A stretch of DNA of 21,441 nt from JBBTVI01 sp038063315 (GTDB lineage Bacteria; Patescibacteriota; Minisyncoccia; Sungbacterales; HO2-52-23), in assembly GCA_038063315.1 (NCBI GenBank), contig JBBTVI010000012.1, forward strand, positions 1-21,441, written 5' to 3'. Positions 8,115 to 14,483 of the stretch are shown one piece after another. The position numbers and the translations under genes were made by a program. How positions within the stretch are numbered: the stretch's first letter is position 1; the number at the start of each line of letters is the position of its first letter. The notes below the pieces were generated by a model. The model was given only the letters and a program-made list of their open reading frames with translations. It made no database searches and was not told the DNA's origin.

Positions 8115-9239
8115 ATGCGTATTCTTTTTACCGGTGGAGGAACCGGCGGACATTTTTACCCCATTTTCGCGGTTATCGAGGCGTTAAAAAACCTCGTGGA
8201 GCGGGAACGCATTTTGGATCTCGAGCTTTTCTTTATGGGTCCTGCGCTCGATGAGGAACAAACCATCCGCCTGAAAAATGCGGGGGTTGTCCCGATCCCC
8301 GTTGCCGCGGGAAAACTCCGCCGCTACGCCGCCGCTGAACAAATTCTCGATTTTCTGCGTATGCCTCTGGGTATCGCCCAGGCGATATGGAACATGTTTT
8401 GCATTATGCCCGATGTTGTTTTTTCCAAAGGCGGCTACGGCGCATTCCCCGCGGTCGCGGCTGCCGCGCTTTTCAGAATTCCCCTCATCATCCACGAATC
8501 CGATGCGGTTCCCGGGATTGTCAATGTCCTCTCCCGATACGCGGCGTATCGGATCGGCATCGCGTTTGCGTCCGCCGCGCCATTTTTTTCGAAAACAAAA
8601 ACGGCGCTCGTCGGCGTCCCGGTACGTAAACGCATTATCGGCGGAGACAAGACCTCGGCCCGGGCGCATTTCGGTATCAGTTCCGCCCTTCCCGTCGTCG
8701 GCATCATCGGCGGCTCGCAGGGCGCGGAAAAACTTAACGAAGCCGTAATGGGAGCGCTCCGGGAATTGACGGACGGATTTGAAATCATCCACCAGACCGG
8801 CGTAACAAATCTCCAGAAGGTGGAAGAGGAGTCCCGCGTCATCCTTGAATTTGCCCATCACGAGCGGTATCATCTCTTCGGCTTTCTCGATGAGGACGGC
8901 TTGCGCGCGTTCTCGGCCGTCTGCGACATTATCGTCTCCCGCGCCGGCGCCTCGGCGATCTACGAACTTGCCGCGTGGGGAATCCCCGCGATTCTTGTAC
9001 CGCTCGATTCGGCGGCCCAGAACCACCAAAGAAAAAACGCTTATGAATATGCCGGGGCGGGCGCGGCATTCATTATTGAAGAAACCAATCTGACGCCGCA
9101 CATTCTTCTTGCGGAAATCCGCCGGCTCATCGCGGATAAAAACGCCGCGAGCCGCATGCGGATCGGGGCGCAAAAATTCGCGCGCCTTGATTCGGCCGCT
9201 CTCATCGCGCGCGAAATACTGCAGGCAGGGATGCATTAA
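8115..9239 (+). CDS. murG: Undecaprenyl-PP-MurNAc-pentapeptide GlcNAc transferase
   Basis: A 374-aa peripheral membrane GT-B glycosyltransferase that converts lipid I to lipid II. N-terminal lipid-binding loop GGGTGGH is at 7-13. A second loop, HESDAVPGIVN, corresponds to the usual HEQNAVPG, so Gln-Asn is replaced by Ser-Asp. VGIIGGSQGAEKLNEAV and VSRAGASAIYELAAWGIPAI form the C-terminal UDP-GlcNAc site, and the AQNHQRKNA motif follows. The gene begins 1 nt after the ftsW stop and ends 3 nt before gltX. Its product would pass lipid II to the FtsW encoded just upstream. Confidence 0.95.
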   Translation: MRILFTGGGTGGHFYPIFAVIEALKNLVERERILDLELFFMGPALDEEQTIRLKNAGVVPIPVAAGKLRRYAAAEQILDFLRMPLGIAQAIWNMFCIMPDVVFSKGGYGAFPAVAAAALFRIPLIIHESDAVPGIVNVLSRYAAYRIGIAFASAAPFFSKTKTALVGVPVRKRIIGGDKTSARAHFGISSALPVVGIIGGSQGAEKLNEAVMGALRELTDGFEIIHQTGVTNLQKVEEESRVILEFAHHERYHLFGFLDEDGLRAFSAVCDIIVSRAGASAIYELAAWGIPAILVPLDSAAQNHQRKNAYEYAGAGAAFIIEETNLTPHILLAEIRRLIADKNAASRMRIGAQKFARLDSAALIAREILQAGMH

Positions 9240-9242
9240 AAA

Positions 9243-10769
9243 ATGTCCACTTCCTCAATAAATCAGGTGCGTGTGCGGATTGCGCCGAGTCCGACCGGCG
9301 CGCTCCACATCGGAACCGCCCGCGCGGCTCTTTTTAACTATCTCTATGCGCGCGCCCAAGACGGCGTTTTTGTGCTTCGCATCGAAGACACGGATGTTGA
9401 ACGCTCGGACCCGAAATTTGAAAAAAATATCATCGAGGGCCTCCGATGGCTCGATATTCTATGGGACGAAGGACCGATTGATGCAATGCTCAATGAAAAT
9501 TCAACATCAAGTCAAACAACCAACCACAAACTACCAACCACCAACTCTCATGGTCCCTACCGCCAGTCCGAGCGCGGCGCAACATACCGCGCATACATCC
9601 AGAAATTGCTCGATTCAGGACGCGCGTTCTATTGTTTTCATTCCGAAAAAGAACTCCTTGAGGAACGCGACAATCTCATGGCGATGAAACGGCCGGTCTT
9701 GCATCTCTGTGAATTCCGGACAATGGAGGCGGCGGAGGCCCAAATCGCAAAGGAGACAAAACCGGATTGCATCATCCGGTTCAAAACTCCGCCGGGCCGC
9801 GTCATTCAATTCCGCGATCTTATCCGCGGAGACGTCTGTTTTGAATCGGACCTTTTGGGCGATTTTTCCATCGCCAAAAACAACGACACGCCTCTTTATA
9901 ACTTTGCGGTGATAGTTGACGACGAGGAGATGGCGATCTCCCATGTAATCCGCGGAGAGGATCACATTTCAAATACACCAAAGCAAATCCTGCTCATTGA
10001 GGCGCTCGGATTCAAAACGCCGCAATACGCCCATCTCCCTCTGATTCTGGGACCCGATCGCTCCAAACTCTCCAAGCGACACGGCGCAACCTCTGTGGAC
10101 GAATACCGGAAAGCCGGATATCTTCCTGAGGCGCTTTTTAATTTCATCGCGCTCCTCGGCTGGAATCCCGGCTCGGACAGGGAAATATATTCCCGGGATG
10201 AAATAGTCGCGCATTTTTCACTGGAGCGCGTCCAGAAATCCGGAGCGGTTTTCGACGTCGGCAAACTGGACTGGATGAACGGGGAGTATATCCGGCGGAA
10301 ATCGGCGACGGAACTAATCGAATTATGTCTCCCTTTTTTGGAAGAACGAGGATTTATTAAAAAGGGCGGAGATCGCAATTACTTGGAAAAGATCGTTCTG
10401 CTTGAACAGCCGCGGATGAAGAAATTGTCCGAGATAGGAGAGAGGACCGATTTCTTTTTCCGCGAACCGAAGTATGACGCGCCGCTTCTCCGATGGAAAG
10501 GAATGACGGATAACGATGTCCGCGAGTCACTACAAAAGAGCAAACAACTTTTAGGGGCGTTGGGGATGGGGGTTGTGGAATCGAAAAACATTGAAAAGAT
10601 TTTTTTCGAGGCAATCGGAGAAAGGGATAAAGGGACACTCCTCTGGCCCCTTCGCGTCGCGCTCACCGGCAAAAAGGCCTCTCCCGGACCTTTTGAAATC
10701 ATCGAGATTATGGGAATTGATGCGGCCCTCAAATGCATTGATCGCGCTTTGGGAAAATTGACGACTTGA
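9243..10769 (+). CDS. gltX: Glutamyl-tRNA synthetase with a low-complexity insertion
   Basis: A 508-aa class I aminoacyl-tRNA synthetase charging tRNA-Glu. The HIGH-type motif is PSPTGALHIGTARAAL (15-30), the signature RIEDTD is at 46-51, and the KMSKS-type loop is SKLSK (274-278) in GPDRSKLSKRHGATSV. The C-terminal anticodon-binding part is shorter and less conserved. Between WDEGP and GPYRQSER, where the family normally has a short linker, there is an Asn/Thr/Ser-rich segment of roughly 15-20 extra residues (80-103), encoded by imperfect CCAACCAC direct repeats at 9520-9546. The reading frame stays open, so the enzyme is probably active. It is the last gene of the mur operon, 3 nt after murG; that linkage of tRNA charging to cell-wall genes looks like operon compaction. 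Confidence 0.94.
   Translation: MSTSSINQVRVRIAPSPTGALHIGTARAALFNYLYARAQDGVFVLRIEDTDVERSDPKFEKNIIEGLRWLDILWDEGPIDAMLNENSTSSQTTNHKLPTTNSHGPYRQSERGATYRAYIQKLLDSGRAFYCFHSEKELLEERDNLMAMKRPVLHLCEFRTMEAAEAQIAKETKPDCIIRFKTPPGRVIQFRDLIRGDVCFESDLLGDFSIAKNNDTPLYNFAVIVDDEEMAISHVIRGEDHISNTPKQILLIEALGFKTPQYAHLPLILGPDRSKLSKRHGATSVDEYRKAGYLPEALFNFIALLGWNPGSDREIYSRDEIVAHFSLERVQKSGAVFDVGKLDWMNGEYIRRKSATELIELCLPFLEERGFIKKGGDRNYLEKIVLLEQPRMKKLSEIGERTDFFFREPKYDAPLLRWKGMTDNDVRESLQKSKQLLGALGMGVVESKNIEKIFFEAIGERDKGTLLWPLRVALTGKKASPGPFEIIEIMGIDAALKCIDRALGKLTT
9520..9546 (+). repeat. Imperfect 13-nt tandem repeat inside gltX
   Basis: CCAACCACAAACT (9520-9532) and CCAACCACCAACT (9534-9546) differ at one base and are separated by one base. 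They sit in the inserted linker of the glutamyl-tRNA synthetase and look like a local duplication that kept the frame. Confidence 0.75.
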
Positions 10770-10791
10770 TTCAACACAACCCCTCACATCC

Positions 10792-10871
10792 GTCATTGCG
10801 AGCAACCGGAGGGAGCGCGGCAATCCAGTGTTTTTGTGGATTGCTTCGTCGCTGCTGCTCCTCGCAATGAC
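10792..10871. repeat. Dispersed hairpin repeat, copy A
   Basis: Outer arms GTCATTGCGAG (10792-10802) and CTCGCAATGAC (10861-10871) are perfect reverse complements. Inner arms GCAATCCA (10820-10827) and TGGATTGC (10837-10844) also pair. Imperfect further arms AACCCCTCACA (10778-10788) and TGTGAG...AGGTT (10900-10915) lie outside. It separates gltX from the peptidase gene. There is no protein-coding evidence here. Confidence 0.88.
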
Positions 10872-10923
10872 ACATATTAACCGGTTTTTTAATGACGGCT
10901 GTGAGCGATTAGGTTGCATTCAA

Positions 10924-10959
10924 TTACCACTCGCATCGCCGTATTGTATAATGATGACA
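10924..10959 (+). promoter_or_regulatory. Sigma-70-type promoter, leaderless start of the M23 peptidase gene
   Basis: TTACCA (10924-10929), 17 nt, then a perfect TATAAT (10947-10952). The expected +1 is the A of the ATG at 10959, seven bases after the -10. No Shine-Dalgarno precedes this ATG. The geometry is the same as for the 4069 promoter. Confidence 0.75.
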
Positions 10960-12296
10960 TGAAACGCTACGTCGTCTTTATTCCTCTTGCGGTTTTTGTG
11001 TTTTTTCTGCTTGGGGTCCCGATGCTGGCGCGCGGGGAAACAACGGATAATCTGCAGTCGCAAATTGACGCCAAAACCGCAGAAATCGAGCAACTTGAGA
11101 AGGAAGCCGCGCAATTCCGCCTCGCTATTCAGGAAAAAAAAGGAGAGGCCGAAACGCTCAAAGCCGCACTCCAAAGAATTGAACGCGCCATTAAAAAACT
11201 GACCCTTGATATTTCCGTCACCAAAAAAAACATCGAAAAAACGGAACTTGAGATGACGCGTCTTGCGGGCGACATTACGATCTCCGCCGAGCGTCAACGC
11301 CGTCTGCAATCGGGTCTTGGCGCAATGCTACGGGCGCTCGCTGAATTTGAGCGCGAATCGCCGTTGACCGCAATGTTCGCGGAGCGAGGCATCACGGAAT
11401 TTTTCCGGCGGCTCGATACAATCGCATTGGTCAACAAAAACATTTTGCTGACCATTGACGCTACCCGCGGGGTGCGTCGCGTCCTTGAGCAAAAAAAATC
11501 CGCCACTGAGACAAAAAATGCGGAGTTGGAAAACCTGGGACGCAAACTCGCCACGCAATCCTCCATACAGCGATCCGAAAAAAAAGAACGCGAAACGCTT
11601 CTTTCTCTAACCCGACTGGAAGAAAAAAAATATCAGCGGATGCTCGCCGACCGCGAGAACCGGCGCCGGGCGCTTGAAAGAGAGATCGAGGACATTGAAA
11701 CACAAATTCGTATCTCTATTGATCCGGCCTCGCTTCCCCCGAAAAAATCCGGTGTGCTGGCCTCACCCCTTCCCGATTTTTCCCGTGAATCGTGCTGGAA
11801 AAACGGGACGATAACGGCCGCAAACTGCATCACGCAATTTTTCGGCAATACGGATTTTGCCGCTCAAGGAGCGTATAATGGCAAGGGCCATAACGGCGCT
11901 GATTTCCGCGCGGACATCGGCACGCCCACATTTGCGGCCGAAGAGGGAACAGTTGCGGCCCTCGGCGATACGGATGCGGTGGATATCAATCAAGGAGCGG
12001 GGTGCGCGGGCGCATCCTACGGCAAATGGGTTTTGATCCGCCACCCCAATAACCTCTCCACTTTATACGCGCATCTTTCAGCAATCGAGGCGCGCGAAGG
12101 ACAAAATATCGGACGCGGGGGACGCATCGGCTTCTCGGGAAAAAGCGGCTACGCCACCGGACCGCATCTGCATTTGACGGTCTTTCCGACCAAGGCCGTC
12201 GAGATCAAATCATTTCCATCCCGCGTCTGTGGCCGCACTTTGACGATTCCGGTTGCGGACCAGCGATGGTATCTCAATCCGCTTGACTATTTGTAA
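10959..12296 (+). CDS. Exported coiled-coil M23 metallopeptidase (EnvC/NlpD-like)
   Basis: A 445-aa predicted murein hydrolase or hydrolase activator outside the membrane. Residues 1-26 are a signal peptide or N-terminal anchor (MKRYVVFIPLAVFVFFLLGV). Residues about 30-255 are a long Lys/Glu-rich coiled coil, as in EnvC-type proteins. Residues about 300-410 are a LytM/M23 domain with an intact zinc site: His311 and Asp315 in HNGAD, and His405 in HLH (403-405). His372 in YAHLS is the other active-site His. All ligands are present, so it may be an active endopeptidase rather than a degenerate activator. Four cysteines (279, 290, 349, 424) could form disulfides. The ATG at 10959 is preferred over the upstream in-frame start at 10914 because the signal peptide begins there and the promoter places +1 on it. 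Confidence 0.9.
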   Translation: MKRYVVFIPLAVFVFFLLGVPMLARGETTDNLQSQIDAKTAEIEQLEKEAAQFRLAIQEKKGEAETLKAALQRIERAIKKLTLDISVTKKNIEKTELEMTRLAGDITISAERQRRLQSGLGAMLRALAEFERESPLTAMFAERGITEFFRRLDTIALVNKNILLTIDATRGVRRVLEQKKSATETKNAELENLGRKLATQSSIQRSEKKERETLLSLTRLEEKKYQRMLADRENRRRALEREIEDIETQIRISIDPASLPPKKSGVLASPLPDFSRESCWKNGTITAANCITQFFGNTDFAAQGAYNGKGHNGADFRADIGTPTFAAEEGTVAALGDTDAVDINQGAGCAGASYGKWVLIRHPNNLSTLYAHLSAIEAREGQNIGRGGRIGFSGKSGYATGPHLHLTVFPTKAVEIKSFPSRVCGRTLTIPVADQRWYLNPLDYL

Positions 12297-12312
12297 AGTA
12301 CCACCCTTTTCT

Positions 12313-12448
12313 GTCATTGCGAGGAATCAGACGATCCTTCGCGGAGTTTATCCTGAGCATAGTCGAAGGGCTCGGGACAGGCTCCGCAATCCAGAAGCCC
12401 TGGATTGCCGCGCGCCCCCTCGATGGACTCGGGGTCGCTCGCAATGAC
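12313..12448. repeat. Dispersed hairpin repeat, copy B
   Basis: Outer arms GTCATTGCGAG (12313-12323) and CTCGCAATGAC (12438-12448) frame inner arms GCAATCCA (12386-12393) and TGGATTGC (12401-12408). The left half carries a long module with TCCTGAGCATAGTCGAAGGG; the right half is the reverse complement of the module that starts copies C and D. TTTTTAGACGGTTT follows at about 12461. It lies between convergent genes (the peptidase and the recombinase). The 200 nt between those genes contain nothing else that I recognise. Confidence 0.88.
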
Positions 12449-12496
12449 GGATATGAGGCTTTTTAGACGGTTTGACAAAGATTATGCGCGTGCTTT

Positions 12497-13444
12497 TTAT
12501 TTTAACGGATGATGCATTTTATGCGTTTCTTCGGCATAGCGATCCGACGCGTGGACATACCGCGTTGTGGTCTGGAGCGATTCGTGGCCGAGTAAAATCT
12601 GAATCGCGGCCGGATTTGCCCCTTGTTCCGCAAGGTAGGTTGCAAACCCATGCCGCAAAGAATGGGCTGATGTCGGCACGTTTATATCCAGCATCTCGCG
12701 GTAGCGTTTGATTTTCATCTGGAGGTAATTCGGCGATATTCGCGCATTAGAAGTTCCGACGTTTCTTCCGCGGTAGGGGATAAATAGAGCCGGGTTATCA
12801 TCAGAGCGCGTCAGGAGATACTCGTCAATGCATTTTTTTGCGCGCGGCGTCAGATAGACGAATCTCTCTTTTCTTCCCTTGCCGCGGATAAATATTCTTC
12901 CCGGACGATCCAGCTGTACGCGGTTGAGCGACAAAAGTTCCGAAATCCGCATGCCGGTCGCAAAAAGCGCCTCCAGCATCGCGCGATTGCGGAGGCCGAT
13001 CGCTTTATTTTTTTCAAAAGCAATAGGGGATTCAATCAGGCGCACCAAGGCCTCCATTTCCGCAATGCGGGAGACCTTGCGCGGCATCTTGAGCAATTTA
13101 ATCGCCTCGGGCGGCACAGGCACCGGATAATCAATATCAATAAGATATTTCATGTAGCGGCGGAGCGCCGACAGCATCCGATTGATCGAGTGCGCCGCGA
13201 GACGCGTTTGGGCGGCCTCCCCTGCCGCGGTTTTTCGATCGCGCGAGACAAGATAGGCCTTATAGCGATCCAGCGTCATTTTAGTAGACGCGTCAAAGGC
13301 GACACCCGCGTCGCGCGCGAGAAAATCGGCAAAACACCGGAGGTCGCGTTCGTAATTATAAACCGTCTCGGGCGAGAAATTATTCGTCTGCAAGTGCAGA
13401 AGAAAATCATCAATATACGGAAGTGCGAGAGCGGGATCATTCAT
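12497..13444 (-). CDS. XerC/XerD-type tyrosine recombinase
   Basis: A 315-aa site-specific recombinase, most likely resolving chromosome dimers at a dif site. Residues about 8-105 are the SAM-like core-binding domain. The catalytic set is complete: Arg166 (ATGMRISELLSL), Lys189 (RGKGRKER), His261 and Arg264 (HSLRHGFATYLAEQG), His287 (LLGHESLQTT) and the nucleophile Tyr296 (TTRYVH). Length matches Xer proteins (about 300). Only one Xer is visible, so XerC and XerD cannot be told apart. It stands alone, with hairpin repeat B just after its stop and repeat C starting 12 nt upstream of its ATG. No clear Shine-Dalgarno is present. A mobile-element integrase is possible but no cargo genes are seen. 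Confidence 0.9.
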   Translation of the reverse strand: MNDPALALPYIDDFLLHLQTNNFSPETVYNYERDLRCFADFLARDAGVAFDASTKMTLDRYKAYLVSRDRKTAAGEAAQTRLAAHSINRMLSALRRYMKYLIDIDYPVPVPPEAIKLLKMPRKVSRIAEMEALVRLIESPIAFEKNKAIGLRNRAMLEALFATGMRISELLSLNRVQLDRPGRIFIRGKGRKERFVYLTPRAKKCIDEYLLTRSDDNPALFIPYRGRNVGTSNARISPNYLQMKIKRYREMLDINVPTSAHSLRHGFATYLAEQGANPAAIQILLGHESLQTTTRYVHASDRYAEETHKMHHPLK

Positions 13445-13455
13445 ATTTAACAGGC

Positions 13456-13671
13456 GTCATTGCGAGCGACCCCGAGTCTGTCGAGGGGGCGCGCGGCAAT
13501 CCGTCGCATCTCTCATTGCGAGCCGAAGGCGAAGCAATCCAGAATTTCTGTGTTTTTATGGATATGGATTGCTTCGTCGTCCTGCAGCAGGACTCCTCGC
13601 AATGACGGACAATATGGATTGCGGAGCCTGTCCCGAGCGCAACGAGGGATCCATCCCTTCCTCGCAATGAC
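13456..13671. repeat. Dispersed hairpin repeat, copy C, with a second element nested inside
   Basis: The outer element starts with GTCATTGCGAG (13456-13466) and ends with CTCGCAATGAC (13661-13671). Between its arms lies another element with its own arms, TCATTGCGAG (13513-13522) and CTCGCAATGAC (13596-13606), and inner arms GCAATCCA / TGGATTGC. This suggests one copy inserted in the loop of another. It occupies most of the gap 13445-13845, which contains no gene. Confidence 0.82.
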
Positions 13672-13700
13672 GTGAATTGAGCGGAGCGGGGTCGAGAAGA
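13672..13700. repeat. Partial second-family repeat (GAGCGGAGCGGGGTCGAGA)
   Basis: The segment after copy C reads ATTGAGCGGAGCGGGGTCGAGA, which resembles the right half of the GAGCGAGTCGAGA element at 21123-21200. It seems to be a solo fragment of that family. Confidence 0.4.
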
Positions 13701-13720
13701 GTAATAAAAACCTGACTTAA

Positions 13721-13748
13721 ATTGAGTGTAAGGGATATTATACTCAAT
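13721..13748. promoter_or_regulatory. Palindrome overlapping a minus-strand TATAAT
   Basis: ATTGAGTGTA (13721-13730) and TATACTCAAT (13739-13748) form a 10-bp stem with one wobble. On the minus strand the right arm contains TATAAT (13742-13737), so this may be an operator on a distal promoter for the recombinase, whose ATG is about 290 nt away across repeat C. No convincing -35 is seen. Tentative. Confidence 0.3.
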
Positions 13749-13793
13749 TATATTTCTAGAATTATGAACGTGCAAGACGTGTTTTCCACAACG

Positions 13794-13824
13794 AAAAAAG
13801 CCGGAGAGAATCCTCTGCCGGCTT
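13794..13824 (-). terminator. Intrinsic terminator of the two-gene small operon
   Basis: Read on the minus strand, AAGCCGG (13824-13818) and CCGGCTT (13804-13798) form the stem, extended inward by AGAG/CTCT with one bulge. T6 follows (13799-13794). It lies 22 nt after the stop of the 81-aa gene. Confidence 0.85.
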
Positions 13825-13845
13825 ATATGTATATGCGATCTCCTC

Positions 13846-14091
13846 CTATAAGATCCCGATCTCAATAAAGGCCATCGCGAATTTCTCTTGAGCAATCCCC
13901 GATGCTTTGATCTGTTCTATTAAATCTTCGTGAGTACGGGAATGCAGAAGAATACCGAACCCATCTGCCGCAATCCACTCCTCCGGATATTGGACAATGA
14001 GTTCACTCCTTTTTTCGTCTATCCACAAAGAACCCGGGTGGCGCTGATAATTCGGATCACGCTGACCGCGTTGCCGCACATATTCGCTCAT
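13846..14091 (-). CDS. Small hypothetical protein, DUF5678-like
   Basis: An 81-aa cytoplasmic protein with no signal or membrane segment. The central part, IVQYPEEWIAADGFGILLHS, followed by a short helix (THEDLIEQIKASG) and a final beta strand, resembles the small DUF5678 fold (YxGKWVA, then a helix, then a strand) found in archaea, Chloroflexi and CPR. I recognise this only by pattern. It has the best Shine-Dalgarno in the window: AGGAGG 5 nt before the ATG. It is the second gene of a minus-strand pair, 15 nt after the 106-aa gene, with a strong terminator after it. These signals show a real gene; the function is unknown. Confidence 0.75.
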   Translation of the reverse strand: MSEYVRQRGQRDPNYQRHPGSLWIDEKRSELIVQYPEEWIAADGFGILLHSRTHEDLIEQIKASGIAQEKFAMAFIEIGIL

Positions 14092-14106
14092 ATCTTCCTC
14101 CTCAAT

Positions 14107-14427
14107 CTATATCGCCAGTTGCGCGCGCTGCTCCTGATAGACATTGTTCACAAAAGATTCGTTGTTTTTTTCCACGGGCGTATTTCCCATCAATGAGTTC
14201 AGGAGCCGCTCCATCCCCTTTTTCAACTCATCGCCTGCCGCGCCTGACATCAGTACCCGAAATTTATCGAAGGCATCATCCAATACCTCGAGAAAGTGAT
14301 CGGCCTCCCTTTCTACCTCTTCCGGACTATACCCTATCGTGCAAAAGCCCTTCAGCATCTCCAGTCGGATTGCTGAAGCAAGGGCTGCATCAAGTACGGA
14401 AAACCGTGTCTGATGTTCCTTCCCCAT
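14107..14427 (-). CDS. Small helical hypothetical protein
   Basis: A 106-aa protein I do not recognise. It is mostly amphipathic helix, for example RFSVLDAALASAIRLEMLKG, YSPEEVEREADHFLEVLDDA and DELKKGMERLLNSLMG, with a polar C-terminal tail. There is no signal peptide or membrane segment. GGAG stands 7 nt before its ATG, supporting this start. It is the first gene of a two-gene minus-strand operon and is divergent from the Fe-S nuclease at 14483, with 55 nt between the two start codons, so the two units may share control. No function is proposed. Confidence 0.72.
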   Translation of the reverse strand: MGKEHQTRFSVLDAALASAIRLEMLKGFCTIGYSPEEVEREADHFLEVLDDAFDKFRVLMSGAAGDELKKGMERLLNSLMGNTPVEKNNESFVNNVYQEQRAQLAI

Positions 14428-14443
14428 ATCGCCGCTCCATTGA

Positions 14444-14483
14444 TTGCGCCACTAATAAAAACGAACTATTATGGAATATACCA
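14444..14483 (+). promoter_or_regulatory. Possible promoter with near-leaderless start of the nuclease gene
   Basis: TTGCGC (14444-14449), 17 nt, TATTAT (14467-14472). The -10 is a 5/6 match and the -35 is weak. The expected +1 near 14479 leaves about four bases before the ATG at 14483. Confidence 0.4.

Noticed and set aside
8184..9236. A 350-codon open frame antisense to murG
   Set aside because: It mirrors murG almost end to end, has an Arg/Asp-rich composition with no family motif, and murG is unambiguous. It is a codon-bias shadow.
10770..10958. tRNA or other structured RNA gene in the gaps (also 13445-13845 and 21070-21441)
   Set aside because: The hairpins there are explained by the repeat family; no cloverleaf, anticodon arm or CCA end could be traced.
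12497..13444. Integrase of a prophage or integrative element
   Set aside because: No phage, transfer or cargo genes and no tRNA attachment site are seen; length and motifs fit a housekeeping Xer.
13460..13675. Short open frames across the repeats (also 12253-12447, 16593-16805 and 21226-21435), giving similar peptides such as MRATPSLSRGRAAI
   Set aside because: The peptides recur because the DNA repeat recurs; there is no ribosome site and the frames end at module borders.
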